From Leptolyngbya sp. PCC 7375 (lineage in GTDB: Bacteria > Cyanobacteriota > Cyanobacteriia > Phormidesmidales > Phormidesmidaceae): 64,000 nucleotides of DNA. Made by a program: the position numbers and the translations under genes. The stretch spans positions 3,954,486-4,018,485 of the forward strand of contig NZ_JH993797.1 of assembly GCF_000316115.1 (NCBI RefSeq). The letters run 5' to 3'. The notes under the pieces were generated by a model. That model saw only the letters and a list, made by a program, of their open reading frames with translations, did not search any database and was not told the DNA's origin. Of this stretch, positions 1-9,483 are shown in pieces. How positions within the stretch are numbered: the first letter of the stretch is position 1; each line of letters opens with the position of its first letter.

Positions 1-178
1 AATCTGAAAAAATAACTTGCTAAGACTTCCCCTAGGAAAAGCAACGATACAGTGAGATGGATCTTTTCGGCAGGAACTCACATCTACCGAGAATGTTCTA
101 TTTTATCGATATGCTGACTAACAGCAGCTTGTCATGCTCACACCCTCGATTGTGATTTATTAGGAGTAAGCGGAGCCC

Positions 179-652
179 ATGAGTACCCTGAACGTTGAAA
201 CTGCTGGTGAAACCATCAGCGCTGGCGCTGAAAGCTTTCAAGCTAGCCATGTGGATGTGATTGAAACTGTCATTGCCAGCCTGGACCAGGGGGGTAATGC
301 CATGGTTAGTCGTGATGATGAGGGCTATCTTTGGAAATTTACCTATGGCAGTGTGGCTGTTTATGTCCAACTTACGGGTACTGGAGATGAAGATACTCTA
401 ACTGTATGGTCTCCCCTTTTGAAGTTACCTGTAACCAACCAAAATGATTTGATGCAGGAGCTATTGGCCAAGAACTGTGGTGAAACCTTTGAGGCCTGCT
501 TCGGAATTTCTAACCAAGAAGTCCTTGTCTTAGCGAGTCGGATTCTTGCCGATATTAATCCCGGTGAAATCTCTCGACTGATGACGATTGTCGCCACAAT
601 CGCCGACGAAACGGATGATGTTCTGAAGGAGAAATATCCTTCTGCCAGTTAA
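179..652 (+). CDS. YbjN-like small protein
   Basis: A 157-residue acidic soluble protein with no signal peptide or membrane segment. Its pattern (an N-terminal helix, a run of beta strands around 'GYLWKFTYGSVAVYVQL', then a helical C-terminal half) resembles the cyanobacterial YbjN domain family, which has a type III secretion chaperone-like fold. The family's function is poorly defined. The ATG follows a purine-rich stretch containing AGGAG. The stop lies only 4 bases before the next gene, so the two are probably co-transcribed. The family call rests on overall resemblance, not on a catalytic motif. Confidence 0.6.
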   Translation: MSTLNVETAGETISAGAESFQASHVDVIETVIASLDQGGNAMVSRDDEGYLWKFTYGSVAVYVQLTGTGDEDTLTVWSPLLKLPVTNQNDLMQELLAKNCGETFEACFGISNQEVLVLASRILADINPGEISRLMTIVATIADETDDVLKEKYPSAS

Positions 653-656
653 AACC

Positions 657-1394
657 ATGACAGCAACATGGCGGCTCATTGACCCCATAGAGGCCTCTGG
701 CATCACTCAAATGGCTATTGACGAGTGGTTATTGGAGCAGCATCGTTTGGCGTATGAGCTGCCTTGTTTAAGGTTTTACACATGGAAGCCTGCTGCGATT
801 TCTCTGGGTTATCATCAGCGTGATTATCCAGACCACTGGAATACACTTAAGTGGAACGGCCAAGCCCTTGACATCGTAAGACGACCCAGCGGCGGGAGAG
901 CCGTCTTACACCAGGGAGATCTAACCTATAGCCTGGTGCTTTCTGGCTATGGCGGGCGGCGACGGGATATCTATGCTCAACTCTGTCAGTTTCTAATCGA
1001 GGGCTGGAAACAATTAGGAATTCCGCTATCCTTAGGCTCTAACAAACGTGGCTATCAGCAAACGCACAATTGCTTTGGTAGCAATACTGTAGCTGATTTG
1101 GTTATGGATAATGGTTATAAACTTATTGGCAGTGCTCAGCTTTATCGTCATAGCTGTATCTTGCAACATGGCTCCATAAGACTTATGCCCAACCCGGATT
1201 TAGTTCAAGCCGTGTTCGGTAGCCCTGTGACTCCGCCACCTAACCTAGGCAGCATTCACTGCATTGATGTTGCTGGAGCACTCACGGTTGCCGCTGAGAA
1301 CATTTTCAATATCCAGTTCAAAAAAAAGCCGCTCTCACCACAAGAGCAGGAACAGGCCCTCGCTTGGGCTCAAGCCAAATATCATGCATCGTGA
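657..1394 (+). CDS. lipoate/biotin-protein ligase family protein
   Basis: A 245-residue protein of the LplA/LipB/BirA-like fold, which activates lipoate (or octanoate/biotin) and attaches it to a lysine of an acceptor protein. The diagnostic segment 'RRPSGGRAVLHQGDLTYSLV' is visible near residues 77-96. A later 'YKLIGSAQ' segment provides the lysine that binds the acyl-adenylate in LplA. The length fits the short bacterial forms that lack the C-terminal accessory domain. It is the second gene of a tight pair with the YbjN-like gene upstream. Whether it transfers lipoate or octanoate cannot be decided from sequence alone. Confidence 0.8.
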   Translation: MTATWRLIDPIEASGITQMAIDEWLLEQHRLAYELPCLRFYTWKPAAISLGYHQRDYPDHWNTLKWNGQALDIVRRPSGGRAVLHQGDLTYSLVLSGYGGRRRDIYAQLCQFLIEGWKQLGIPLSLGSNKRGYQQTHNCFGSNTVADLVMDNGYKLIGSAQLYRHSCILQHGSIRLMPNPDLVQAVFGSPVTPPPNLGSIHCIDVAGALTVAAENIFNIQFKKKPLSPQEQEQALAWAQAKYHAS

Positions 1395-1434
1395 TTAGCT
1401 ACAGCCAATAGATTCCGGCTGAATAAGACGAACA

Positions 1435-2556
1435 TCACTCGCAAACTGTGATAGTTTCAGCTTGCCTTACAAGCGTTCGATCAATATTTGCAAACTGTGA
1501 TAGCTTCAGCTTGCCTTGTAAGCGTTCGGTCAATCTTACAAAGAAACTAGTCGCTACTACGGTACCCAAAGGTGCAACGGTCGGGAGCCAGTAATTGTGA
1601 TGAAAGGCCACAGTCACTGCACTACCCCAGGTCACAACAATTATTAGATTTGCTAAAAGGTGGACTCGATAACGCCGATAAAATAATTGGTAACCCAGTC
1701 CTGGGCCAAGCAAAACCAGTAGCACCATGACAGGTACGACAAAGGGCTTTAAGTGATTTTGAGCCAACAAGTTATTAGCTGCAACAACATGCTGATAAAC
1801 GCCTGCCGCTGGTGGATTTTGATTGTAGGGCGTCGTCATTGTGTCCAGACCCACTCCTGTGAATCCGACAAAAACAATTTTGTCTGAAAAGCTATCGACA
1901 GGAATAGTCCCATTGAGGACATCAGCAAACGAATATCGAGGGGCATTTTGGGTACCCCCGAGCCAGTTTAACCAAAGGCTCTGATGAGAGGCCGCTAGCC
2001 CATGGGCTTGACTTGGACTATAATGCTGCACAGCTGCAACGCTCAATGCTGGTGTGCCGTTGGCTTTCGGATAATAGGTACGGGTAATGCCATCGGTATC
2101 AGCAATATGATGGATATGGCCTGTTGCGATCGCACCCGCCATCACATCAGCATTGGGACCAATGACTCCCCGTTGCTTATCCCATGCAGTAGCTACTACC
2201 ACATTGCCATGGTGCTCCATAGCCAGGGCCAACTTTGCATCGTCTTCTGCAGATTCAGCAAACAAAATATCGAAAGCCACAACACTAGCATCGGCAGGGG
2301 CCAGAGTGTCTAATAGGTCAGCATAATAATGCCGGGGCCAAGGAAATTGACCAATGGTGGCCAAACTTGCCTCATCAATTTCAATAACCGCTACCCGTTC
2401 ATCCCACGGTTGCTCACCTCTCACTTGAAATAAGAAGCGATAGATACTGTGCTCTAAAGGTTGAAAAATCCCAACATGGGCAGCGAATAGCGTTAATCCT
2501 GACGCTAAAACTCCAGGCAACAGTCGCCACCCAAATCGATATAGCCAATGCTTCAT
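1435..2556 (-). CDS. CHASE2-domain membrane protein without an effector domain
   Basis: About 373 residues from the ATG at 2556; a GTG at 2595 would add 13 residues. It has an N-terminal membrane helix, an extracytoplasmic CHASE2 sensor domain (visible motifs 'VAVIEIDEASLATIGQFPWPR' trimmed to its core 'EIDEASL..GQFPWPR' and 'DKIVFVGFTG'), then closely spaced hydrophobic segments at about residues 275-345. CHASE2 proteins normally continue into a histidine kinase, cyclase or Ser/Thr kinase. This one ends about 30 residues after the last membrane helix, so it is a sensor with no output domain. The last 17 codons are read from a frameshifted copy of a 49-bp tandem duplication at 1441-1538. The ligand is unknown. 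Confidence 0.8.
   Translation of the reverse strand: MKHWLYRFGWRLLPGVLASGLTLFAAHVGIFQPLEHSIYRFLFQVRGEQPWDERVAVIEIDEASLATIGQFPWPRHYYADLLDTLAPADASVVAFDILFAESAEDDAKLALAMEHHGNVVVATAWDKQRGVIGPNADVMAGAIATGHIHHIADTDGITRTYYPKANGTPALSVAAVQHYSPSQAHGLAASHQSLWLNWLGGTQNAPRYSFADVLNGTIPVDSFSDKIVFVGFTGVGLDTMTTPYNQNPPAAGVYQHVVAANNLLAQNHLKPFVVPVMVLLVLLGPGLGYQLFYRRYRVHLLANLIIVVTWGSAVTVAFHHNYWLPTVAPLGTVVATSFFVRLTERLQGKLKLSQFANIDRTLVRQAETITVCE
1441..1538. repeat. 49-bp tandem duplication at the end of the CHASE2 gene
   Basis: Two head-to-tail copies at 1441-1489 and 1490-1538, identical at 43 of 49 positions by eye. As 49 is not a multiple of three, the second copy in reading order is translated in another frame and supplies the present C-terminus and stop codon. 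Removing one copy would let the gene read on to a different short tail ending at a TAA near 1394. Confidence 0.9.
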
Positions 2557-2856
2557 AAAACCTGTGATCAGGGCATGACTGTTATCACTCCACACCCCAA
2601 TGCCTTACCATTTCAACTATGACAATACGTTAGCTGCCACTGGACCTAGCCACCAATGGACAAATCACTGAAGTTGTTTAGGTCCAGACACCATTAGCCT
2701 AGATGCCTAATCTCCATACAGTGGCCAAATTGAGACAGCAGTAGATAGTTGTTTTGAGATGGTACAAATCGCTGAAAACAACTCTATTTAGGCTTAAGGA
2801 AGAATGCTTAGGCTACTAACTCAGTATTTCTAGGTGTTAACGTTTTTAACAATTCC

Positions 2857-4056
2857 CTATTCAGCATTTCTGGCAATTGCAGCCAACTGTAACCCAGATG
2901 GATACGCACCTTCCTCTTTAATGCGATCAATAATGGCTTCTGAAATTGGGAAATTAAGGCGTTTGGCCAGTGCCCGCACGACATCTCCTCGGTCAATAGT
3001 ACCGGCAACAGCATCGGCTGGGGACAACACGGTAATGCGTCGTAGCTCGTTTTCTTCCAAGTCTGTAATCACCTTAGAAAGAGGCGTTTCTTCCCGGACA
3101 TGGGGCACATCTAACAGAGGATGAGCCATCTCTGCCAAGGTCATTGTTTCCCAGCGACTGCGTTCAATCTGACGCAAATCATCCAGAGATACCATGCCTC
3201 GATAACGCCCATTAGACGCGGCAAAATACACAATCGGCTTTTTTTCTTCATTGAGCAACTGATGATCGGCAAACGCCCGTAACGTCAGATTGGCATCAAT
3301 CACCTTAAATTCACGCACGCTTGCATCCCTGGCCTTAAGACTAGTAATGGCATCTTGCAAATCACTAACTCGGTTATAGGCCCCTGCATTACGCACCGCA
3401 AACCACCCCAAAAGGGCAAACCAGAGGAATCCTATCTGCCGAGTTGCCAAGGAACCGTAAATACCAATTGTGATCGCCATCCAGCCCAGTAACTGACCGA
3501 CCCGAGCGGCCCAGCGTACTCCTTGTGCGCGGCTACCCGTGATTTTCCAAACAAGGGCCTTGAGCACTTGACCACCGTCAAGGGGCAAACCTGGAATCAA
3601 GTTGAAGAGTGTCAAGACTAGATTAATTTGGGCAATCGTCCCTACTGATTGAGATATCACAGTCTGTTCTGGCAGGATGAACACCATGAGGCTCAACAGC
3701 AAGAATAGGGAAAAACTGACCAACGGACCTGCGATCGCAACTTGAAATGCCTGGCCCGGTGTTTTTGACTCCTTATCAATCGAGGCAATGCCACCGAACA
3801 AAAATAGGGTGATCGAATTGACTTGAATACCCTGTCGCCGTGCTACCAAACTATGACCAAGCTCATGGAGGAGCACAGACCCGAACAAAAGCAGTGCCAT
3901 CCCTAACCCCACTACCGCTGCTACCGGGAACGAAAAACCATCATTCAGTAAATCGCCTCCGTAGGCAAATGTCATTAGTAGGAGAATAAAAAACCAAGAA
4001 TTATCAACGAATAGGGGGATGCCGAAAATTGCGCCAACGCGCCAACCGGATTGCAT
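2857..4056 (-). CDS. site-2 protease family membrane metalloprotease with CBS domains
   Basis: A 399-residue protein of the M50 family (SpoIVFB/Rip3 type), which cuts substrates within the membrane. The zinc site 'HELGH' lies near residues 65-69 in a hydrophobic segment. The second metal-ligand region 'NLIPGLPLDGGQ' lies near residues 153-164. The last ~160 residues form a pair of CBS domains, which often bind adenine nucleotides and may regulate the protease. Four to six membrane segments occupy the first 220 residues. The ATG at 4056 precedes 'QSGWRVGAIFGIPLFVDNSW', a typical start of this cyanobacterial family. The gene is divergent from trpF. The substrate is unknown; in related systems it is an anti-sigma factor or a membrane regulator. 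Confidence 0.9.
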   Translation of the reverse strand: MQSGWRVGAIFGIPLFVDNSWFFILLLMTFAYGGDLLNDGFSFPVAAVVGLGMALLLFGSVLLHELGHSLVARRQGIQVNSITLFLFGGIASIDKESKTPGQAFQVAIAGPLVSFSLFLLLSLMVFILPEQTVISQSVGTIAQINLVLTLFNLIPGLPLDGGQVLKALVWKITGSRAQGVRWAARVGQLLGWMAITIGIYGSLATRQIGFLWFALLGWFAVRNAGAYNRVSDLQDAITSLKARDASVREFKVIDANLTLRAFADHQLLNEEKKPIVYFAASNGRYRGMVSLDDLRQIERSRWETMTLAEMAHPLLDVPHVREETPLSKVITDLEENELRRITVLSPADAVAGTIDRGDVVRALAKRLNFPISEAIIDRIKEEGAYPSGLQLAAIARNAE

Positions 4057-4218
4057 AGTGATATACCTTTGATATGCCTAGAGATCCTAGGAACAGGGTT
4101 ATTAAATTGTCTTTATAGACTACACGCTGGTGAAATTCCAAGAACTGCCTTCATTTTAATAATGGGGCTTACCAATAGCGTTACTGGATATCCGAATCTT
4201 TTTGAATCATTATTATCT

Positions 4219-4851
4219 ATGCGCATTAAAATCTGTGGCCTAACTCAAACGGACCAGGCCGTTGCGATCGCAAATATGGGAGTCTCGGTCCTGGGCTTTA
4301 TTTGCGTCAAAATATCCCCACGCTACTTGTCAGATGACACCATTCGCACCATTGTCCAAGCTCTGCCTAACATTGATCGTTTTGGCGTTTTTGCCAATGC
4401 TCCCCTAGAAGTCATTCGGCAAACTGTAGAAACAGGGCAACTAAGTGGCGTGCAGCTCCACGGTCAAGAATCCCCGAAGGATTGTCAACAAATTCGGCAG
4501 ATGCTCCCTGGCGTAGAGCTAATCAAAGCATTACGAATCCGCAATCCAGAGGATCTACTACAGGTGAAAGAATATGCCCCTCACATCGACACATTTTTGT
4601 TAGATGCCTATCACCCACAACAGCTAGGCGGGACTGGGCACACCCTAGATTGGCCAACCTTGCGCACTTTTCAGCCTGAAAAACCTTGGTTTTTAGCTGG
4701 TGGACTAACCCCCGACAATGTCACCACAGCTCTGTCACTGCTCACACCCGATGGCATTGACCTCTCAAGTGGTGTAGAGAACTCACCTGGAGACAAAAAT
4801 CTTGCCAAAGTAGAACAATTAGTCAAAGCCGTTAGAGCAGTCTCTGTCTAA
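4219..4851 (+). CDS. trpF: phosphoribosylanthranilate isomerase
   Basis: TrpF catalyses the Amadori rearrangement of N-(5-phosphoribosyl)anthranilate to CdRP, the third step of tryptophan synthesis. The protein is a single beta/alpha barrel of 210 residues, the usual length. It begins 'MRIKICGLT', whose cysteine is the catalytic base. The catalytic aspartate is in 'FLLDAYHP', and the phosphate-binding 'LAGGLTPDNV' and 'DLSSGVE' segments are present. The reading frame is open for 56 codons upstream, but the conserved barrel begins exactly at ATG 4219, leaving a 162-bp divergent promoter region shared with the M50 protease gene. No other trp gene is in the window. Confidence 0.95.
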   Translation: MRIKICGLTQTDQAVAIANMGVSVLGFICVKISPRYLSDDTIRTIVQALPNIDRFGVFANAPLEVIRQTVETGQLSGVQLHGQESPKDCQQIRQMLPGVELIKALRIRNPEDLLQVKEYAPHIDTFLLDAYHPQQLGGTGHTLDWPTLRTFQPEKPWFLAGGLTPDNVTTALSLLTPDGIDLSSGVENSPGDKNLAKVEQLVKAVRAVSV

Positions 4852-4985
4852 AGCAGCCCTGAGAATTTGTAACAAAACATCTCTGACCCTAAATCTTGAT
4901 TACAGAATGTACGCTTCACTTTATGCAGGCTAGAGCGTGGTGATAGCTTGATCTCAGTCGTTCAGTTCTTCTCTAGCTGCGCCCT

Positions 4986-5150
4986 ATGTACAACGCCCAG
5001 AAAGATTGGTTAGGTGCATTTATGATTGCCGCTCTCGGTGCAGGCATCATTACCTCATTTGCCGTGAGCCAAGGTCAAAATCCCTTTGTCGGGCTCGGCA
5101 TTACAGCCTTTGCTTCCACTGTCGCTGTACTTATTGATCATCTCTGCTAG
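4986..5150 (+). CDS. small hydrophobic protein, 54 residues
   Basis: A short gene beginning MYNAQKDWLGAFMIAALGAG, with a hydrophobic segment at about residues 10-27 and another at about 34-52. It looks like a two-helix membrane hairpin or a small photosynthetic-membrane subunit. It lies between trpF and a strong terminator at 5193 on the same strand, which supports transcription. I do not recognise a named family and no function is claimed. Confidence 0.55.
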   Translation: MYNAQKDWLGAFMIAALGAGIITSFAVSQGQNPFVGLGITAFASTVAVLIDHLC

Positions 5151-5192
5151 CGAGAAAATGTGATTTCCTGTTCCAGCGATTGCTCCTGTCCA

Positions 5193-5221
5193 GCCAGCAG
5201 TGACAACTGCTGGCTTTTTTA
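5193..5221 (+). terminator. rho-independent terminator after the small membrane protein gene
   Basis: A perfect 9-bp stem (GCCAGCAGT / ACTGCTGGC) with a 4-base loop, followed by six T. It faces the end of the large minus-strand gene at 5292. Confidence 0.85.
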
Positions 5222-5291
5222 TAGCTTGGCGAAGCATCTCCTTTGGAAATAAATATGCATTTAGCAGTTGGCTATCTGTCACCGCACAGTA

Positions 5292-7916
5292 TCAGGCAAA
5301 CTGTACTTGCATGACCAAATCATCAAAGTCCATATCACCACCGCCCGGTAAATCTTCAAAGCCAAAGGCGTTATTGCCTAGGAGCCTGACATGGTCTGCC
5401 CCATCGCTATTACCGGCGATGTGCGTAAAGTAGATAGCTGGATCATTACTCACATCGCTATCTAGTAAGTCAGCAACAGTGCCATCCACGACTAAAAAGG
5501 TAGATAAAAGCTGCCCACCTAGAATCTCACTGGTATAGCGTGTGGCTTCGCCATTGGTGCCGGTTAACTCTAAGTTAACCCTTTGGGCTAAGGCTGCTGC
5601 ACCATAGCCCTCATCGCCAGGGCTGAGTAATATCCCCAGAGCATCACGGACTTGACCTTGTTCATTTTCCACAACAAACAGACCGACCACATTATCTAAT
5701 GCGGCTTCCCGGTAAATATCAATGGTGGCTGTTAACGTCCCTGTTTGCGATCGCAAATCAATGAGTTCAGAGTCACTACTCAGGCCTTGCAGACCTGCAC
5801 CAATGGGCAAAGTCTCCTCCACAGCTATGGCATTAATCACTATTTGATCAAATGTTCCGCTTTGCCCCTGGCGAAACCCTGCCTGAATAGAACCATCACT
5901 CAAGGCCTGTAATTCGACCACATCTGTCTGGCCATCGAGCCCTGTGATGTTAATCGTGCCGCCCGTGCCACGGCGCAAACTATCTAAGCTACCGTCATCG
6001 ATAATGGCAAATTGCAGAATGCTACCAGCCGTTACGGTAAGCGTTTTTTGGGGTTCAAAGTCTGCAATATCTCCTGCTTCCAGAGTAGAAAAAACGACTT
6101 GCGCCGCATCTAGCACAGCCTCTAAGTAGCCAGCATCACTGGCCGTTAAACCATTGATTGCACCACTGGTATCTGTGGCAAACACAATGATCTCTCTGAC
6201 CTGCTCAGATGCATTTTGACTGATGGAAATTTCAACAGATACATCGCCAGTGCCACCGACAAGCAGTCGTTCATCTTGAGGAGTCAAACTACTAGAACTA
6301 CCAGGACCACCAGAAGACGTATCATTATCTTGATTGGTGACAGCTACTGCCGTTGGCACCAAAGCACTATAGCGAGTATCTGTACTAGTCACATCGGTAT
6401 TGATGATATAAGCAACATCGCCATCATCATCGGTGTCATCAACGCCAGTAATGGTGACTGTTTGAGGTTGGTTCCAATTAGCTGTAGAAAACGTAATGTT
6501 AGGGATAACCGTCCCTTCAGTAGGATCATTACTCGTGAAAGTTAAGCTGACCACATCACTCGGTTGACTGGTCAGGACTGCTATAAAGGTGGCGGCTCCG
6601 CCTGCCTCTGTCGTCACAAGGCCTGTGGTTGGCGTAATTGTAATACCAACAGGCGCAACTGAACCTTCTACAGCGCCAATATCGACCGTAGTGCCGACTG
6701 ATCGAGCAAACGGAACACCTCGCTGGTCAACAGAAATAGCTTCTGCAACATTGCCATCATCATCTAGGTCAAAAGCATCGGCAGGAACAGTACCGGCAGT
6801 ACCGGCATCAATGACTGGACTACCCACTAATGGAGCATGGGTTTGAGTAAAGCCACCGTTGGCTTGTAAGATGTCCAACTGTGGATCAAGGGGAGCGACA
6901 GCACTTCCTACCTGATCACCATTACTACCGTTAGTCAGGCCAGGCGTGTTATCGCCATTGCCAATCAGGTTATTACCAGCCGTTGTAGTGGAACCAGCAC
7001 CAATAAAGAAGTTGATGTCAACGATGTCATCATTATCAACATTGGCCGCAATAATACTGTTAGTGACTGTTACAACACCAAAATTTGCAACGCCACCACC
7101 CGTATCAATCGGCTGTGCACTAACATTTTGAGCCTCATTATTAGTAATAGTGCTATTGGCAATAGTAGCCGTTGCACGACCGATCACGATCCCTGGCGCT
7201 ACTACATTAACGGTATTTGAAAGACCACCACCGCTTTCGGAAGCAATATTACCGCTGAGGGTACTATTCGTTAAATCTAGCGTGCCGTCATTACGAACGC
7301 CGCCACCATTACGGGCCGTGTTGCCACTGAAGGTGCTGCTAATAATCGTGACGGATGCACCAGAGGCATTTAAAAGGCCACCACCACCGCTCGTGGACGT
7401 AGTGCCAATGGATGTATTGTTGATGACACTACTATTGACAATGACTAACTCACCATTATTGCGAATCCCACCACCATCATCTGCAGCCTGGTTATCGCGA
7501 ATAATTGTGTTCTGTAGTCTTAGCTTGCCACCCCCTTGATTGTAGACACCACCGCCATCGTCAACGGCATCTCCTCCCTGAATAATGACACCGTCAATTA
7601 GCGCCTCATTCGCAGTGCTCTGGGCGGTGACAACTGTATTATTGTCGCCATTACCATCAATAATCGTTTGATTAGCCTGCCAATCCCGTTGGTTACGGGT
7701 GGCTTCAGTACCATCAAAACCACCGTAGAGTTGAACGGCTTGATTGACGGTAAAGGTATCCGTGGGGTTATTCCCGGGACTGTAGGTCCCTTGAGCTAAC
7801 CAAATCTCGTCTCCAGCGTTAGCGCTTGCCAGGGCTGTCTGCAAACTAGTGGCTGTTCCCCAAGAATCACCATTGTTGGTATTAGGTGCATTCGCTTGAA
7901 CGTAAAAAATAGCCAT
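5292..7916 (-). CDS. secreted beta-helix protein with C-terminal DUF4114 domain
   Basis: An 874-residue repetitive acidic protein. The N-terminal ~430 residues are a right-handed parallel beta-helix of the polymorphic outer-membrane-protein/choice-of-anchor Q type, with recurring 'GGGV.N.G' and 'NSTISGN'-like coils. A beta-sandwich module at about 430-530 contains 'TFTSNDPTEGTV' and 'TITGVDDTDDDGD' segments. The C-terminal ~130 residues match DUF4114, ending in the typical 'FGFEDLPGGGDMDFDDLVMQV'-type acidic motif, likely calcium binding. There is no Sec signal peptide; the start 'MAIFYVQANAP' and acidic C-terminus are usual for cyanobacterial surface proteins thought to leave by type I export. 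It is probably an adhesin or surface-layer protein. Confidence 0.8.
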   Translation of the reverse strand: MAIFYVQANAPNTNNGDSWGTATSLQTALASANAGDEIWLAQGTYSPGNNPTDTFTVNQAVQLYGGFDGTEATRNQRDWQANQTIIDGNGDNNTVVTAQSTANEALIDGVIIQGGDAVDDGGGVYNQGGGKLRLQNTIIRDNQAADDGGGIRNNGELVIVNSSVINNTSIGTTSTSGGGGLLNASGASVTIISSTFSGNTARNGGGVRNDGTLDLTNSTLSGNIASESGGGLSNTVNVVAPGIVIGRATATIANSTITNNEAQNVSAQPIDTGGGVANFGVVTVTNSIIAANVDNDDIVDINFFIGAGSTTTAGNNLIGNGDNTPGLTNGSNGDQVGSAVAPLDPQLDILQANGGFTQTHAPLVGSPVIDAGTAGTVPADAFDLDDDGNVAEAISVDQRGVPFARSVGTTVDIGAVEGSVAPVGITITPTTGLVTTEAGGAATFIAVLTSQPSDVVSLTFTSNDPTEGTVIPNITFSTANWNQPQTVTITGVDDTDDDGDVAYIINTDVTSTDTRYSALVPTAVAVTNQDNDTSSGGPGSSSSLTPQDERLLVGGTGDVSVEISISQNASEQVREIIVFATDTSGAINGLTASDAGYLEAVLDAAQVVFSTLEAGDIADFEPQKTLTVTAGSILQFAIIDDGSLDSLRRGTGGTINITGLDGQTDVVELQALSDGSIQAGFRQGQSGTFDQIVINAIAVEETLPIGAGLQGLSSDSELIDLRSQTGTLTATIDIYREAALDNVVGLFVVENEQGQVRDALGILLSPGDEGYGAAALAQRVNLELTGTNGEATRYTSEILGGQLLSTFLVVDGTVADLLDSDVSNDPAIYFTHIAGNSDGADHVRLLGNNAFGFEDLPGGGDMDFDDLVMQVQFA

Positions 7917-8101
7917 AATTTGCGCTCGCAGTTAACTAGATTTAATTAATCGGACTGGCAATTTCAGGCAAGGGTTCCACTTACTGGAACTCTTAGGTCT
8001 TTACCTGGAAAGGGTTATACGCGTTTGTAACGCTTTCAATCAGCGTCCAAACCCCAAAACATCCGTCTTAGGGTACCAACATCTATCAAGAAAATATCTA
8101 T

Positions 8102-8135
8102 TCGAAAAAAAGCCGGTGATGTTTACATCACCGGC
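8102..8135 (-). terminator. terminator of sigC
   Basis: A perfect 11-bp inverted repeat (GCCGGTGATGT / ACATCACCGGC) with a 2-base centre. On the minus strand it is followed directly by seven T, 45 bases after the sigC stop codon. Confidence 0.9.
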
Positions 8136-8178
8136 TCAAAAACGTGCTGTATGGAGAAACGCCTCTCGCAGACAGAGA

Positions 8179-9456
8179 CTAGCTCAAGGCTTCTAGATAA
8201 TCGCGAATACGATTGCGTCGCTTAGGCTGACGCAGTTTTTGTAGTGCCTTAGACTCAATTTGGCGCACACGCTCACGAGATAGCTCCAAGGTACGACCAA
8301 TCTCAGCTAAGGAGTAAGGCACACCATCGCCCAAACCAAATCGTAGACGAATGACTTCTTGCTCACGTGTAGTCAAGTCAGCCAGAAGCTGATGTAAATC
8401 ACGCCGCAGAGCATCACGAACCGCCAGCTCTTCAGGAGATAAGGCATCAGTCTCTAGAAGGTCGCCTAGTTCTGTATCCCGCTCTTTACCAACTTTGGTT
8501 TCCAGGGAAATAGACCGGGGCACCTTGAGAAGCACCTCACGCACTTGAGGTGCGGTCATCTTTAGCTCACGAGCGATATCTTCCACAGTGGCTGTGCGCC
8601 CTTTGGTTTGGGAGATTTTACGCTGAGCTTTCTTGATTTTATTGAGCTTTTCAGTGATGTGGACGGGCAGACGAATCGTGCGGCTTTGGGTTGCGATCGC
8701 ACGGGTAATGCCCTGGCGGATCCACCAGTAAGCATAAGTGCTAAAGCGATATCCCTTAGTAGGATCAAACTTTTCAACCGCACGCTCCAGGCCAAGAGTA
8801 CCTTCCTGAATCAGGTCTAGCAGCTCCAGGCCTCGGTTTTGATACTTTTTCGCTACCGACACAACCAGGCGCAAGTTTGCCTTGATCATGTGCTCTTTTG
8901 CACGAGTACCTTCGCTACAGGCTTCATCCAACTCTTGTACAGACATACCCACAAGCTCAGCCCACTGACGCTTGCCTGCCTGCAGTGTTGGCTTTAGCTC
9001 GATAGACTCAATGCCACATTCTTTAGACAAACGCTCAAGAGAGGGGCGATGGCCCAACTGAGCTGCCATGCGATCGCGAGTTTCTAACAGTAAGACATAC
9101 GTCGTTAGAATGCCCTCTTGTGCAGCAGCAGCCTGATTGCGCTGTTCCAAAAGGTTCATATAACTCTGAACTAGCTGAGCTTCAGCAACCTCTTCATCTC
9201 TTTCAAGTAGACGGACACGCCCAATTTCTTGCAAGTAAAGACGAACCAAATCAGTCGTACGGCGTCCAGGGGCAACCGCTAACTTATCAACGTCTACATT
9301 TTCTACAGCGCTATCCTCATCCTTTGACAAAAGCATTTTAATATCAGTATCGCTAGGCTCTTCCTTAGCAGGATCAGCAGTAGTGAGAGCAACAGAGCTG
9401 GGGGCTGCTAAATCAGCATCTGTAGTGGTTTGATAAGACGTTGCATCCATAACCAT
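8179..9456 (-). CDS. sigC: group 2 RNA polymerase sigma factor, SigC type
   Basis: A primary-like, non-essential-type sigma factor that directs RNA polymerase to alternative promoters. Region 1.2 'DLVRLYLQEIGRV' is followed by an insertion unlike SigA (about 55 residues, with 'RMAAQLGHRPSLERL'), which is the SigC hallmark. Region 2 'LIQEGTLGLERAVEKFDPTKG' with 'YAYWWIRQGI', region 3, and region 4 with 'YSLAEIGRTLELSRERVRQIE' are complete. ATG 9456 gives 425 residues; a TTG at 9483 would add nine. The N-terminal 70 residues are low-complexity and poorly conserved. In Synechocystis, SigC affects heat, carbon and stationary-phase responses. It stands alone with its own terminator. Confidence 0.9.
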   Translation of the reverse strand: MVMDATSYQTTTDADLAAPSSVALTTADPAKEEPSDTDIKMLLSKDEDSAVENVDVDKLAVAPGRRTTDLVRLYLQEIGRVRLLERDEEVAEAQLVQSYMNLLEQRNQAAAAQEGILTTYVLLLETRDRMAAQLGHRPSLERLSKECGIESIELKPTLQAGKRQWAELVGMSVQELDEACSEGTRAKEHMIKANLRLVVSVAKKYQNRGLELLDLIQEGTLGLERAVEKFDPTKGYRFSTYAYWWIRQGITRAIATQSRTIRLPVHITEKLNKIKKAQRKISQTKGRTATVEDIARELKMTAPQVREVLLKVPRSISLETKVGKERDTELGDLLETDALSPEELAVRDALRRDLHQLLADLTTREQEVIRLRFGLGDGVPYSLAEIGRTLELSRERVRQIESKALQKLRQPKRRNRIRDYLEALS

Positions 9457-9483
9457 GGGCGGTGTAGCTTTAAGAACAGTCAA

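Noticed and set aside
1435..1600. The repeated CAAACTGTGATAG units as a possible CRISPR array
   Set aside because: Only two copies, directly abutting with no spacers: a simple tandem duplication.
4051..4218. A 56-codon extension of trpF upstream of ATG 4219
   Set aside because: The TrpF barrel begins exactly at 4219; the extension would run through the divergent promoter region and has no matching domain.
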